A stretch of DNA of 31,211 nt from JBJXFY01 sp046155815 (lineage in GTDB: Bacteria > Verrucomicrobiota > Verrucomicrobiia > Limisphaerales > CAIMTB01), in NCBI GenBank assembly GCA_046155815.1, contig JBJXFY010000252.1, positions 1 to 31,211 of the forward strand, written 5' to 3'. Position 1 is the first letter of the stretch. The number at the start of each line of letters is the position of its first letter. The notes under the pieces were generated by a model. The model was not told where the DNA came from. It did not search any database and was given only the letters and a program-made list of their open reading frames with translations. Shown in pieces: positions 7,662 to 19,978 of this stretch. Position numbers and translations under genes: made by a program.

Positions 7662-7780
7662 GTCCGAGGTGGCGGCCGTGCCAAGCGCCTTCCGGCGAAA
7701 GACGGGATCAAAGGCGACTTGAAGGCCTCGCTCGGGAATTTCCTGTGAAACCATGCGCGGCGAATCGCATAAACACGGAC

Positions 7781-10700
7781 ATGGAGTACCGCTTGAGCCG
7801 CCCCTTCGTCAGCCGGTTCCTTTCGGGCTGCTTTTTCGCCCTGGCCCTTCTGGCTGTGCCCGTGCTGCCCGCCGCCGGGCCGGCCGGGCCGGCCGGCAGC
7901 GTCGAGAGCCTGAGCGGCACCGTTGAAATCCGCCGCGCCAACGCCACGGCCTGGGAGCCGGCGTACCGCAGCGCACCCCTGGGCCCGGGCGACGCCGTCC
8001 GCACCGGCGAACGCAGCCGCGCCACGCTCCTCCTGCAAGGCCGTGGGGTCGTCCCGCTCGATGAGATCAGCTGGATCGAGCTGCCGGCCGGATCCCGCGG
8101 CCTCGCGCTGCGCGTGCTGCGCGGCATCATCTACTTCTTTCACCGCGGCGAGCCGGTGAAATTCGAGGTCTTGGCGGACGCCGCCGCGGCCATGATCGAA
8201 GGCACGGAGTTTGTTTTCGCCGTGCAGCCGGATGGCGGGGTCGAGGTGGCGATGTTCGACGGCCGCGTGCTGCTCACGAACGCCGTGGCCGGCGTCACGC
8301 TCACCAACGGCCAGGTCGCCACCGTCCGTCCCGGCGGCGCGCCGCAGCGCACCGCCGTCCTGACGGCCGGCGACTTCACGCCCGTGCAGTGGTCCCTCTA
8401 CTACCCCGGCGTCCTCGTCCTGGCCGACCTCGGCTGGTCCGTCGACGGCCCGGTGGCCGCTGAGGCCCGCGACAGCCTTCGCCTGTACGGCAGCGGCGCA
8501 CTGCCCGCCGCGCTGGCCGCCTTCCCTCCCACGCGCCAGCCGGCCACGGCGGACGAGCGGGTCTTCCTCGCCGCGCTGCTGCTGGCAAACGGCCGCGCCG
8601 ACGCCGCCCAGAAGGAGCTCGCCGCCGTGCCGCCGGCGGGAAAGCCCGGCCGGCTCGCCAACGCCCTCCGCCTCGTCATCGCCACCGTGGTCCGCGGCGA
8701 AGCGGCCGAGGCCGCCGCGCTCGCCGAGCAGGCCGATGCGCTGCCGACCGAACTTCTCGCCGCCTCCTACGCGCTGCAAAGCCAGTCCCGGCTCGACGAC
8801 GCGCGCGCCGCCGCCCGGCGCGCGGCCGAGCTCGCGCCCACCGACGGCCTCGCGCTGGCGCGGCTCGCGGAGCTCGAGTTCAGCTTCGGCCGCATCCGCG
8901 AGGCACGCGGCCTGGTGACGCGCTCGCTGGAAGTCTCGCCGGACAACGCCGAGGCGCTGGCCCTGCGCGGCTTCCTCGCCGCCGCGGACAACCGCCTCCG
9001 CGAGGCGGCGGAGTGGTTCGACCGCGCGCTCGATCGCGACGGCGCACTGGGCAACGCCTGGCTCGGCCGCGGCCTCGCCCGCATCCGCCGTGGCGGCCTC
9101 GCCGCAGGCACGACGGACCTGATGATCGCCGCCGCCACGGAGCCGCAGCGCGCCGTGCTCCGCAGCTACCTCGGCAAGGCCTTCGCCGATGCGCGCGAAA
9201 ACGAACTCGCGGAGCACGAGTTCGGCCTCGCCGAGCGCCTTGATCCGGGCGATCCGACTGCGCCGCTGTACCGCGCGCTGATGCGGCACGGCGCCAACCG
9301 CGTGAACGAGGCCATCGCCGACCTCGAACGCGCCCGTGACCAGGGCGCGCTGCGTGGCCTCTTCCGCTCCAGCCTGCTGCTCGACCAGGACCGCGCCGTC
9401 AGCTCCGCGAACCTCGCGCGCATCTACCAGGACGCCGGCCTGCAGGACGTCGCCACGCGCGAGGCCGCCCGCGCCTTGGCGGCGGACTACTCGAGCCATT
9501 CCGCGCACCTGTTCCTCGCGAACACGTTTGCCGGTCTCCGCGACCCGAACCTCGTGAACCTCCGCTACGAGACGGCCACGGTGAACGAGTACCTGATCGC
9601 GAACCTGCTCTCGCCCGTGGGCGCGGGCACGCTGTCTCCGACGATTTCCCAGCAGGAATACGGCAAGCTCTTCGAGCGCGACCGCGTGGGGGTCGTGTCG
9701 GCCACCGAGTACCTCAGCCGCGGCGCGTGGGTGCAGGATGGCTCGCTGTACGGCCAGGCCGGGCAGGTCGCCGGCGCACTGGAAGGCTTCTACCGTAGCG
9801 ACCCCGGCGAACACACGAATGGTGACATCGAGCAGCGGCAGGTCGCCGCGGTCGCCCGCGTGGACTTCTCGCACGCCGATTCGGTGTACCTGCGGGTGTA
9901 CAATTTCGAGGCCGAGGGCGGTGACGTGCGCCAGCTTCAGGATCCCGCGCAGGCCAACCCGACCGTGCGCTTCGAGGAACGCCAGGACGTGGGCCTGACC
10001 GCCGGCTACCGCCACACCTGGCAGCCGGGTGTGGTCACGCTCGCCCTGTTCAGCCGGATCGAGGATGACTTTGGATACACCAACGCAGTCACCCCGAGCA
10101 TTGCCCGCTACACGGAGGCCGGCGCGCCCAGCGCCATACGGGGCCTGAGCATTGACCAACGCCTCGACAACCGCATCACGGTCCACACGGCGGAACTCCA
10201 GCAGATCTGGCAGCATGAGGCGACGAGCGTCATCGGTGGCGGCCGCATCCAGTGGGGCGACTCGGACATCCGCAGCCTTCAGGATGGTTACTACTCCACC
10301 TACCCGGAAATCTTCACCGATGACTTCGGCGACGCCTTCCCGGCGGACAACCGCAGCCTGAGCACCGATCTCAGCCGCTACAGCGCCTACGTCCAGGCGC
10401 AGCAAACCCTATGGGAACGCCTGACCCTGATCGGCGGCGTCACCTTCGACCACCTGGAGTATCCCCTGAACCCGGCCAGTTCACCGGTGGTGGCCGGTAC
10501 CGGCAGCACGGACCACTGGTCGCCCAAGGCCGGGCTGCTCGCCGAGCCATGGACCGGCGGCACCCTGCGCGCGGCGTGGTTCCGATCCCTTGGCGGCGGC
10601 GGGCTGGACAGCAGCGTGCGGCTTGAGCCGGCGACACTCGCAGGATTCGTGCAGGCGTACCGAAGTCTCGCGCCGGAGTCACTCGTCGGCGCAAAGCCCG

Positions 10701-11359
10701 GCGCCGAGAATGAGGGCTGGGCCGTGGCGTTCACCCAGGACCTTCCCAGCCGGACCTATATCACCGTTGGCGGACAGTGGCTGAGTTCCGAGGTTGCCGA
10801 AGTGACCGGTCTCTTCCTGGCGATGCCCGACTACGTCCCCGCCATCCCGGGCACGACCCGCCGGGAGACCGAGTACCAGGAAACCTCGTTCAGCGTGACG
10901 GCTGGACAGCTCATCGGCAAACACTGGTCTGTCGGGCTGCGGTATGCCTGGAGCCTCGCGGAGCTGGATGTTTCCCAGCCTGATTTCCCCGCGCCGGTGA
11001 ACGGCCAGCCGGAGTACTCCGACGTTGCACGCCAGGCCCATTCGGAATCCACCCTTCACCGTCCGGCGGTCTTCGCCATCTTCAACCACGGCTCGGGATT
11101 CTTTGCGGCCACGGACCTCACCTGGTGGCATCAGGACAATGCGAACGATGATTCCGAAGGCACGGCGCCGGCGGCCGTGGAGGATTCCCCCTGGAACTGG
11201 AACGCCGTGGCCGGTTGGCGGTCTGTCCAGCGGCGCCTCGAGGTTTCCACCGGCATCCTCAACCTGCTGAACGAGGACCACCGCCTCAGCCCGCTCAGCG
11301 CCGAGGGGGCACCTCCTCGGGAACGGACGCTCTTTGTCCGCCTGCGGCTGAGCTTTTAG
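7781..11359 (+). CDS. FecR-domain, TPR and outer-membrane beta-barrel fusion protein
   Basis: The protein is 1,192 aa from ATG 7781, with a signal peptide at about 1-33. An in-frame GTG at 7745 would add 12 residues before the signal peptide and seems less likely. Residues about 38-165 are a FecR-type domain: a VESLSGTVEIRR strand, LGPGDAVRTG, LLLQGRGVVPLDEISWIEL, then FEVLADAAAAMIEGTEF and VAMFDGRVLL. From about 220 to 560 the helical, Ala-rich repeats are TPR-like, with AEALALRGFLAAADNRLREA and AWLGRGLARIRRGGLAAG as examples. From about 600 to the end, alternating aromatic strands such as VYLRVYNFEAEGG, WSVGLRYAWSLAEL and LFVRLRLSF look like an outer-membrane barrel, and the final Phe is the classic BAM recognition residue. 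FecR domains normally sense periplasmic signals, so I infer an envelope sensor or transporter acting with the CHASE2-kinase. The 3' end is 10 bases from the convergent lipoprotein gene. Confidence 0.85.
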   Translation: MEYRLSRPFVSRFLSGCFFALALLAVPVLPAAGPAGPAGSVESLSGTVEIRRANATAWEPAYRSAPLGPGDAVRTGERSRATLLLQGRGVVPLDEISWIELPAGSRGLALRVLRGIIYFFHRGEPVKFEVLADAAAAMIEGTEFVFAVQPDGGVEVAMFDGRVLLTNAVAGVTLTNGQVATVRPGGAPQRTAVLTAGDFTPVQWSLYYPGVLVLADLGWSVDGPVAAEARDSLRLYGSGALPAALAAFPPTRQPATADERVFLAALLLANGRADAAQKELAAVPPAGKPGRLANALRLVIATVVRGEAAEAAALAEQADALPTELLAASYALQSQSRLDDARAAARRAAELAPTDGLALARLAELEFSFGRIREARGLVTRSLEVSPDNAEALALRGFLAAADNRLREAAEWFDRALDRDGALGNAWLGRGLARIRRGGLAAGTTDLMIAAATEPQRAVLRSYLGKAFADARENELAEHEFGLAERLDPGDPTAPLYRALMRHGANRVNEAIADLERARDQGALRGLFRSSLLLDQDRAVSSANLARIYQDAGLQDVATREAARALAADYSSHSAHLFLANTFAGLRDPNLVNLRYETATVNEYLIANLLSPVGAGTLSPTISQQEYGKLFERDRVGVVSATEYLSRGAWVQDGSLYGQAGQVAGALEGFYRSDPGEHTNGDIEQRQVAAVARVDFSHADSVYLRVYNFEAEGGDVRQLQDPAQANPTVRFEERQDVGLTAGYRHTWQPGVVTLALFSRIEDDFGYTNAVTPSIARYTEAGAPSAIRGLSIDQRLDNRITVHTAELQQIWQHEATSVIGGGRIQWGDSDIRSLQDGYYSTYPEIFTDDFGDAFPADNRSLSTDLSRYSAYVQAQQTLWERLTLIGGVTFDHLEYPLNPASSPVVAGTGSTDHWSPKAGLLAEPWTGGTLRAAWFRSLGGGGLDSSVRLEPATLAGFVQAYRSLAPESLVGAKPGAENEGWAVAFTQDLPSRTYITVGGQWLSSEVAEVTGLFLAMPDYVPAIPGTTRRETEYQETSFSVTAGQLIGKHWSVGLRYAWSLAELDVSQPDFPAPVNGQPEYSDVARQAHSESTLHRPAVFAIFNHGSGFFAATDLTWWHQDNANDDSEGTAPAAVEDSPWNWNAVAGWRSVQRRLEVSTGILNLLNEDHRLSPLSAEGAPPRERTLFVRLRLSF

Positions 11360-11369
11360 GCGGAGCCCG

Positions 11370-12152
11370 CTACCTAAGGTTGGTGAGCACGAGCTCGGGC
11401 GACTGCGCCGGCGCCGGGGCGGGGCCGATGTAGTAGGCCATGAAGCGGAACTGCGTTGAAGTCATTCCCGTCAGGTTGATGGTCACGCAATTGTTGCCCG
11501 TCTCGGAGCAGTTGAGGGTGTTGCCGCCCATGGTGCCGTTGGCGTTGTACCATCGCAGGATGTAATGCGCCGGCTGGGTCACGGACAGGCAGGCCGTGGC
11601 CGTGGTGGCTCCCGCCACGGGTGTCCACCAGCCCGGAGGGGTGCCGGCCTTCATGTAGGTCCAGCGGGCCAGATAAGTGAAGGGCGGGCGTTCCCGGCAC
11701 GCGCTGTAGCTCCCACCTGCGCCTGGGACGCCGTAACCCGGCGGGAGCGTCGTGATGCCCGCCATATTGGTGAGCATCGTTCCCGAAAGGGGCTGGATGG
11801 GACTGAGCAGGGCGCCGTTGAGGGAGCGCGCTACGTTGTTGAGGGCGTCGCTGACCTCGTAGAAGTAAAGGCCGTAGTCGCTCACTTGGATCGGCGAGAT
11901 GTCCAGCACCGGGCTCTGGCCATCGCCCACCGGGTGCTGTCCGGAGCCGTCCAGCCGGTACCACTGGAACATCGCCTCTGCCGGACGGCCTGCCGCTTTG
12001 AAGGTCGCCGATTCTCCGGCGGGCAGGCGCACCACCGGGGGGCGGGCCGTGGCCCGCGGCCCGCCGGGCGGACAGCAATGCGAGCAGCCGGTGACGACGA
12101 GAACCAGAAGCATTGAGACCGATGCCAGGGATGCGTACGCGAATGTTTTCAT
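11370..12152 (-). CDS. Ig-like-domain lipoprotein
   Basis: This is a predicted outer- or inner-membrane lipoprotein of 260 aa. A hydrophobic signal ends in the lipobox VTGC, with the modified Cys at residue 23, followed by a Cys/Pro-rich SHCCPPGG stretch. Residues about 38-105 resemble an immunoglobulin-like domain: ESATFKAAGRPAEAMFQWYR gives the strand with central Trp, and VSDYGLYFYEVSD is the typical DxGxYxC-like strand with Tyr in place of the second Cys. The C-terminal half contains several Cys (SACRE, TACLSV, LNCSETGNNC), possibly disulphide-bonded in the periplasm or outside the cell. It is convergent with the FecR/barrel gene. A possible promoter is at 12217-12245. The ligand or role is unknown; it may be an adhesive surface protein. 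Confidence 0.8.
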   Translation of the reverse strand: MKTFAYASLASVSMLLVLVVTGCSHCCPPGGPRATARPPVVRLPAGESATFKAAGRPAEAMFQWYRLDGSGQHPVGDGQSPVLDISPIQVSDYGLYFYEVSDALNNVARSLNGALLSPIQPLSGTMLTNMAGITTLPPGYGVPGAGGSYSACRERPPFTYLARWTYMKAGTPPGWWTPVAGATTATACLSVTQPAHYILRWYNANGTMGGNTLNCSETGNNCVTINLTGMTSTQFRFMAYYIGPAPAPAQSPELVLTNLR

Positions 12153-12216
12153 GGGATTGTTTGGTGCCGGGCGTTTGAACCTATGCCTTGTCCATTGCTC
12201 CTTGCGCTTGAGTTAT

Positions 12217-12245
12217 GTCTATTCCGGTCCATCTCCCGGCGTAAA
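12217..12245 (-). promoter_or_regulatory. possible promoter of the Ig-like lipoprotein gene
   Basis: On the minus strand TTTACG (12245 down to 12240) is followed after 17 bases by ATAGAC (12222 down to 12217), about 65 bases upstream of the ATG at 12152. Both are partial matches to sigma-70 hexamers, and the stretch is AT-richer than its surroundings. Confidence 0.35.
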
Positions 12246-12294
12246 GGAATAAGTTGGCCGTCTCCGGCGACGATCCGGATTTCAGGGCCGCCTC

Positions 12295-12609
12295 TCACCC
12301 CAGAAACGAACACACGTACTCGCATAGGCCGCCCGCCACCGTGATCGTGAAGCCCGATTTCGCCGGAACCTCGAAGGCCTGGCCCGCCGAGTGGGCCGTG
12401 GCCGATGACTGGCCGTCGAGCATGACGGTGCAGGCCCCGGCCACGATCTCCATGCGTTCCGCGCGGTCGGTGCCAAAGTGGTACGTGCCGGGGTAGACCA
12501 GGCCGAGGGTTTTCTTCACGCCATCGGGCAGCAGGATGGTGTGGCTGACGACTTGGCCGTCGAAATAGACGTTGGCCTTGGCCACGGCGGTGACGTTGGG
12601 AAACTGCAT
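12295..12609 (-). CDS. ppnP: pyrimidine/purine nucleoside phosphorylase PpnP
   Basis: PpnP is a small cupin-fold enzyme (former DUF1255/YaiE) that phosphorolyses several nucleosides to base and ribose 1-phosphate. The 104-aa length is normal for the family. The blocks NVYFDGQVVSHT, KKTLGLVYPGTYHFGT, ERMEIVAGACTVMLDG, FEVPAKSGFTITV and the closing CEYVCSF are characteristic. The start ATG at 12609 gives the usual MQFPNVTAVAKAN beginning. It lies 66 bases downstream of the pgi start-distal end on the same strand, so it may be read through from pgi. Both genes bear on sugar-phosphate metabolism, but no direct link is evident. Confidence 0.93.
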   Translation of the reverse strand: MQFPNVTAVAKANVYFDGQVVSHTILLPDGVKKTLGLVYPGTYHFGTDRAERMEIVAGACTVMLDGQSSATAHSAGQAFEVPAKSGFTITVAGGLCEYVCSFLG

Positions 12610-12675
12610 CGGAGGTTGATGGAGGAGTGATTGGCGGTGGGCGAGGCGCGGACAGCGGCCAGAGTATGCCGCCGC

Positions 12676-14247
12676 TCAGGCGGAAAACGCCGCGGCCGTG
12701 CCGGTACCGGCGCGCTTCAGCACGCCGTTCGCCGCGAGGCGGGCGCAGAGCTTGAAGATGGTTTCGGGGTCGTCCGAGCCGATGGCCTCGGCGAGCTGCT
12801 CGGCGGTGAATTCCTTGCCCGCCTGCGCGCGCAGATGGACCAGGGCCCGCTTCTGCAGGGCGAGCACGCCGGCGGCGGCCTTCTTGCCCGCCTCGACGCC
12901 GGGCTGGTGGTAGGCATTGATGCCGGCGAGCGAGGCGTACAGCCCCACCGCCCGCTCGAAGAGCGCGATCAACACGCCGACGGTGAACGGCGAGGCGTCG
13001 GGCACGGTGAGGGTCACGGACTCACGGCCCTTCTCAGACAGCGCGGCGCGCGTGCCAAGATAGAAGCCTTGGAGGAAGTCACCCGAAGTCACTCCCGGCT
13101 CCACCTCGATCGAGCTGCCCTCCCGGTCGCGCAGCACCTCGACGAACACGGCGAAGAAGTTGTTCACGCCCTCGCGGAGCTGCTGGACGTAGGCGTGCTG
13201 GTCGGTCGAGCCCTTGTTGCCGTACACGGCGAGGCCCTGATTCACGATGCGGCCAGCCAGGTCCAGCTCCTTGCCGAGTGACTCCATGACGAGCTGCTGA
13301 AGATACTTCGAGAGCAGCTCGAGGCGGTCCTTGTAGGGAAGGATCACCATGTCCTTCGCTCCCCGGCCCTGTCCGGCGTGCCACCAGGCCAGCGCGAGGA
13401 GGGCGGCGGGGTTCTGCTCGACTTCGGCGGAGCGGGTGACTTCGTCGCTCGCGCGCGCGCCGGCCAGCAGGCCGTCCACGTCGCAGCCTTGCAGCGCGGC
13501 GGGCAGCAGGCCGACGACGGACGTCTCGCTGGTCCGGCCGCCGACCCAGTCCCACATCGGGAAGCACCGCAGCCAGCCACCGGCCACCGCGTGACGGTCG
13601 AGCTGGCTGCCCTCGCCCGTGATGGCCACCGCGTGCTTCGCGAAGTCCAGCCCGGCCCGCTGCCACGCCACCGCGGCCTCGAGCATCCCGTTGCGCGTCT
13701 CCGGCGTGCCGCCGGACTTGGAGATCACCAGCGCGAGCGTGCGGCCGAGACCTCCCTCAAGCCGCGCCAGCACGCGGTCCATGCCGTCGGGATCCGTGTT
13801 GTCGAAGAAAAACGGGCGCAGCCGGTCCGTGGCCGGATGCCCGAGTGCATTGGCCACGAACTGCGGCCCCAAGGCCGAGCCGCCGATGCCGATGACGAGG
13901 AGGTTCTCGAACGCCCCGCCCGCCCCGGCCACACGCCCGGCATGAACGTCGGCGGCGAACGTCTTCACGCCGGTCAGCGTGCCTTCGATAGCCGCGCGGA
14001 TTTCCGGCGTCGGTGCCAACGCGGGATTCCGCAGCCAGTAATGTCCGACCATCCGGCCCTCGTCCGGGTTGGCGATGGCGCCGGCCTCCAGTTCGCGCAT
14101 CGCGGCCAGCGCAGCCCGCATCGGCCTAGCCATGCGGGCCAGGAAGTCGTCCGGGAAGTTCATCCGGCTGACGTCGAGCGCGAGGCGCGCGGCGGGGAAC
14201 TCGCAGTACTGGGCCTGAAAACGTTTCCAGTGGTCGGTTCGAGGCAT
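12676..14247 (-). CDS. pgi: glucose-6-phosphate isomerase
   Basis: The enzyme interconverts glucose 6-phosphate and fructose 6-phosphate in cytoplasmic glycolysis and gluconeogenesis. The product is 523 aa. Landmarks are IGIGGSALGP at 119-128, the phosphate-binding SKSGGTPET at 176-184, GGRTSETS at 236-243, the catalytic Glu322 in LVMESLGKE and His351 in NKGSTDQHAY (344-353). The form is the bacterial/cyanobacterial type with NKGSTDQHAYVQQLREG rather than the enterobacterial NQFDQWGVE type. The ATG at 14247 (MPRTDHWKRFQAQY) was chosen. The frame stays open for another 138 codons upstream, but that part is Arg/Gly-rich, lacks any family similarity and overlaps the opposite CHAD gene. Confidence 0.95.
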   Translation of the reverse strand: MPRTDHWKRFQAQYCEFPAARLALDVSRMNFPDDFLARMARPMRAALAAMRELEAGAIANPDEGRMVGHYWLRNPALAPTPEIRAAIEGTLTGVKTFAADVHAGRVAGAGGAFENLLVIGIGGSALGPQFVANALGHPATDRLRPFFFDNTDPDGMDRVLARLEGGLGRTLALVISKSGGTPETRNGMLEAAVAWQRAGLDFAKHAVAITGEGSQLDRHAVAGGWLRCFPMWDWVGGRTSETSVVGLLPAALQGCDVDGLLAGARASDEVTRSAEVEQNPAALLALAWWHAGQGRGAKDMVILPYKDRLELLSKYLQQLVMESLGKELDLAGRIVNQGLAVYGNKGSTDQHAYVQQLREGVNNFFAVFVEVLRDREGSSIEVEPGVTSGDFLQGFYLGTRAALSEKGRESVTLTVPDASPFTVGVLIALFERAVGLYASLAGINAYHQPGVEAGKKAAAGVLALQKRALVHLRAQAGKEFTAEQLAEAIGSDDPETIFKLCARLAANGVLKRAGTGTAAAFSA

Positions 14248-14367
14248 GGCCCCCGGACGCTGCCGAAAGCCGACGGCCGGGACAACCGCCGAGTCCAGGA
14301 GGGCGAGACGGCGATGGCACCGCGGTATCGCGCCCGAACCGAACGCCGGGCAGTCTTCCCTCGTTCC

Positions 14368-14585
14368 ATGATGTCCCCGCCTTCCCCGGCTGGTCGCACG
14401 GCGGCCCTGCCGGTGATGGCATCCTCGGGCGCGCGCCCGGCCGCCCCCGCGGCGGATCTTGCCGGCCTGCGGGGCGAACAGCGCAGGGCCCGCCGGAATC
14501 CGCTCCGGCGGGCCCGCGCCACGATGTCCGAGGCCGCAACGACCTGCGCGTCGCCATCCGCCGGCTGCTCTCGACGCTGCGGCTG
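14368..14585 (+). other. displaced N-terminal part of the CHAD gene (different frame)
   Basis: From the ATG at 14368 this frame encodes a helical Arg-rich stretch ending RRNPLRRARATMSEAA at about 14535, which looks like the segment that precedes the first conserved block of CHAD domains. The expected continuation NDLRVAIRRLLSTLRLM is read from about 14538, but in the next frame. One missing base near 14533-14538 would explain both halves. 14248-14367 between pgi and this point shows nothing recognisable. Confidence 0.5.
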
Positions 14586-15257
14586 ATGGCCGCCGCCGTC
14601 CCCCGGGCTCCCAGGAAAAGGGCCCGTCGCAAACTCCGGCACCTCCTGAGGCTGCTGTCACGCCTCCGTGACACGCATGTCCAGCTTGGCCTGCTCCGCG
14701 CCGTCGGCCAGCGAAGGTCGGTACCGAAGGATGTCTGGGAACACCTCGAACGCGGACAACTCAGGCTGGAGCGGCGGCTCACGCCCACGCTGGCGGCGGT
14801 GCGGATCGGCCGGCTGTCCAGTTTGCGCCACGCGGTGGCCACGGCGACGCTCACACCGCGCCGTACGCAGCGGACCGAGGCGGCCCTGCGGGCCGCCCAC
14901 GCGGACGCTCTCGCCCGGCTCAAGGCGCGCCGCCGTCGCATGGATCCCACCCGGCCGGAGACCATCCACCGGCTACGCCTGGCCCCTAAACGCTGCCGCC
15001 ACATGGTCGAGGCGATGGCCCGGCTGCCTCCGGAGGCGGATGAATGCCGGTGGGCCGTGATGCGGGAATGCCAGCCGCAGCTGGGCGGCATCCAGGATCT
15101 CGACATGCTGCTTGAAAGCGTGTCGAAGTTCGCCGGAAGCGCGCCGGAGCCCGGCCGGCTTGAACCGCTCATCACGCAGCTTCGCCGTCGGCGTGACGCG
15201 CTGCTGGCCCGGTTCTTCGCCGCCGCCCCGATCCGTCACACGGAGGAACTGGATTGA
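14586..15257 (+). CDS. CHAD-domain protein (N-terminus apparently lost by frameshift)
   Basis: CHAD is an all-helical domain with conserved His and basic residues linked to polyphosphate or phosphohistidine binding. The open part is 223 aa. It has an Arg/Lys-rich helix KRARRKLRHLLRLLSRLRDTH, the second conserved block PETIHRLRLAPKRCRHMVEA at about 124-143, and LGGIQDLDMLLESV near 166-179, as in the second half of CHAD. The first conserved block (typically VHDLRVAIRRL) lies just upstream of this ATG in the same frame as NDLRVAIRRLLSTLRL, with Asn where His is usual. Its own N-terminus is in another frame from 14368. Either the gene is broken, the sequence has a one-base error, or a shortened protein starts here. 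The stop overlaps the TTG start of the CheR gene. Confidence 0.75.
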   Translation: MAAAVPRAPRKRARRKLRHLLRLLSRLRDTHVQLGLLRAVGQRRSVPKDVWEHLERGQLRLERRLTPTLAAVRIGRLSSLRHAVATATLTPRRTQRTEAALRAAHADALARLKARRRRMDPTRPETIHRLRLAPKRCRHMVEAMARLPPEADECRWAVMRECQPQLGGIQDLDMLLESVSKFAGSAPEPGRLEPLITQLRRRRDALLARFFAAAPIRHTEELD

Positions 15258-16267
15258 ATCCCCGCACGTCTGCGGATTTCATCCCGGTGCCCGAACCCCG
15301 GCCGCCCGTGTCCCTGCAACTCCCCGCCGTCCAACCGCATCGGCCCGAAAGCGCCGGTGTGCCTCGGGCGGCCCTGTGCCCGAATGCGTTTCCGCCGGCG
15401 GCGCCCGCACCACCCCGGCCTTGGGAGGGCCTCACCGGGGCGGTGTTTGCCGGGATCAAGGGCGAGGCACTGAAACTGGCGGGCATCACCCTCCATCCGC
15501 GCCACCGCGAACTGTTGGGGCGCCGTGCGGAGCGCGGGGGGGCTGCGGGACCGCGCGGGTGGACGGCGCTGCTGACCGCCGTGGAGGACGGTGACCCGGT
15601 GGCGGTCCAGCGGCTCATCGACTTGGTGACGACCCGGCACACCGGCTTCTTCCGGCACCCGGAGCACTTCGAGCTGGCAGCGGCCCATGCCCGCCACGCC
15701 GTGAAGGAGCGCGGCGTGGCGCGGCTCTGGTCGGCGGGCACGGCCACAGGCGAGGAGGCGTGGTCGCTGGCCATTACGATGGTGGAGGCCTTCCAACGGC
15801 CCGACCCGCCGGTGGAAATCGTGGCCACGGACATCCACGAGGCCGCGCTGGCAGCGGCGGCCCGGGCGGAGTATCGGGACCGTGCGCTTCAGGCGCTCGG
15901 CGGCGCCCGGCGGGCGCGGTTTGCCACGGAACCGGCTGCGGAGGGGCGGCAGGGGCTGGTCCCGGCTCTCCGCCGGTTCGTCCGCTTCCACCCGCTGAAC
16001 CTCGCCGCCGCCGTCTGGCCGGTGGACGGGCCGTTCGACGTGATCCTCTGCCGCAACGTGCTGATGTACCTCGAGGCCGGCCACCGCTATGCCGTGCTGG
16101 AGCGGCTCGCTTCGCTGCTGGCGCCGGACGGCCTCCTGTTCCTCGATCCCGCCGAGCATCCCGGACCGGCTGGACACTGGTTTTCACCCCGCGCTGAAGG
16201 CGTGTACGCCCGCCGGCGCGGGTTGCCTGCGAGCCGCCGGGAAAGCTGGCCGCATCCGGCCCACTGA
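15254..16267 (+). CDS. CheR-type protein-glutamate methyltransferase
   Basis: The product (337 aa) resembles CheR enzymes, which methylate receptor glutamates using S-adenosylmethionine. After a Pro-rich N-terminal region of about 60 residues comes the CheR N-domain (FAGIKGEALKLAGITL), then TTRHTGFFR at 126-134, the SAM-binding SAGTATGEEAWSLA at 160-173 (Thr where SAGCATGEE has Cys), ATDIH at 191-195 and FDVILCRNVLMYL at 261-273. The start is a TTG overlapping the CHAD stop (TTGA). No ATG precedes the domain, and in-frame GTG codons in the Pro-rich part are alternatives. No CheB, CheA or chemoreceptor gene is adjacent, but the next gene, 9 bases on, is a hybrid kinase with a chemoreceptor-like N-terminal four-helix region. 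Confidence 0.87.
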   Translation: MNPRTSADFIPVPEPRPPVSLQLPAVQPHRPESAGVPRAALCPNAFPPAAPAPPRPWEGLTGAVFAGIKGEALKLAGITLHPRHRELLGRRAERGGAAGPRGWTALLTAVEDGDPVAVQRLIDLVTTRHTGFFRHPEHFELAAAHARHAVKERGVARLWSAGTATGEEAWSLAITMVEAFQRPDPPVEIVATDIHEAALAAAARAEYRDRALQALGGARRARFATEPAAEGRQGLVPALRRFVRFHPLNLAAAVWPVDGPFDVILCRNVLMYLEAGHRYAVLERLASLLAPDGLLFLDPAEHPGPAGHWFSPRAEGVYARRRGLPASRRESWPHPAH

Positions 16268-16276
16268 GATCACGAC

Positions 16277-19945
<3,669 letters not shown>

Positions 19946-19978
19946 ACCGACGCCCCAGCCCGCCCAGACGCCCCCTCC

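Noticed and set aside
7658..10405. A 915-codon open frame on the minus strand opposite the FecR/TPR/barrel gene
   Set aside because: It is antisense to a gene with clear domains. Its product is a Val/Arg/Gly/Ala-rich string with no family features, the usual shadow of high-GC third positions.
14248..14661. N-terminal extension of pgi by 138 codons
   Set aside because: It has no similarity to glucose-6-phosphate isomerases, is Gly/Arg-rich, and overlaps the opposite CHAD coding sequence.
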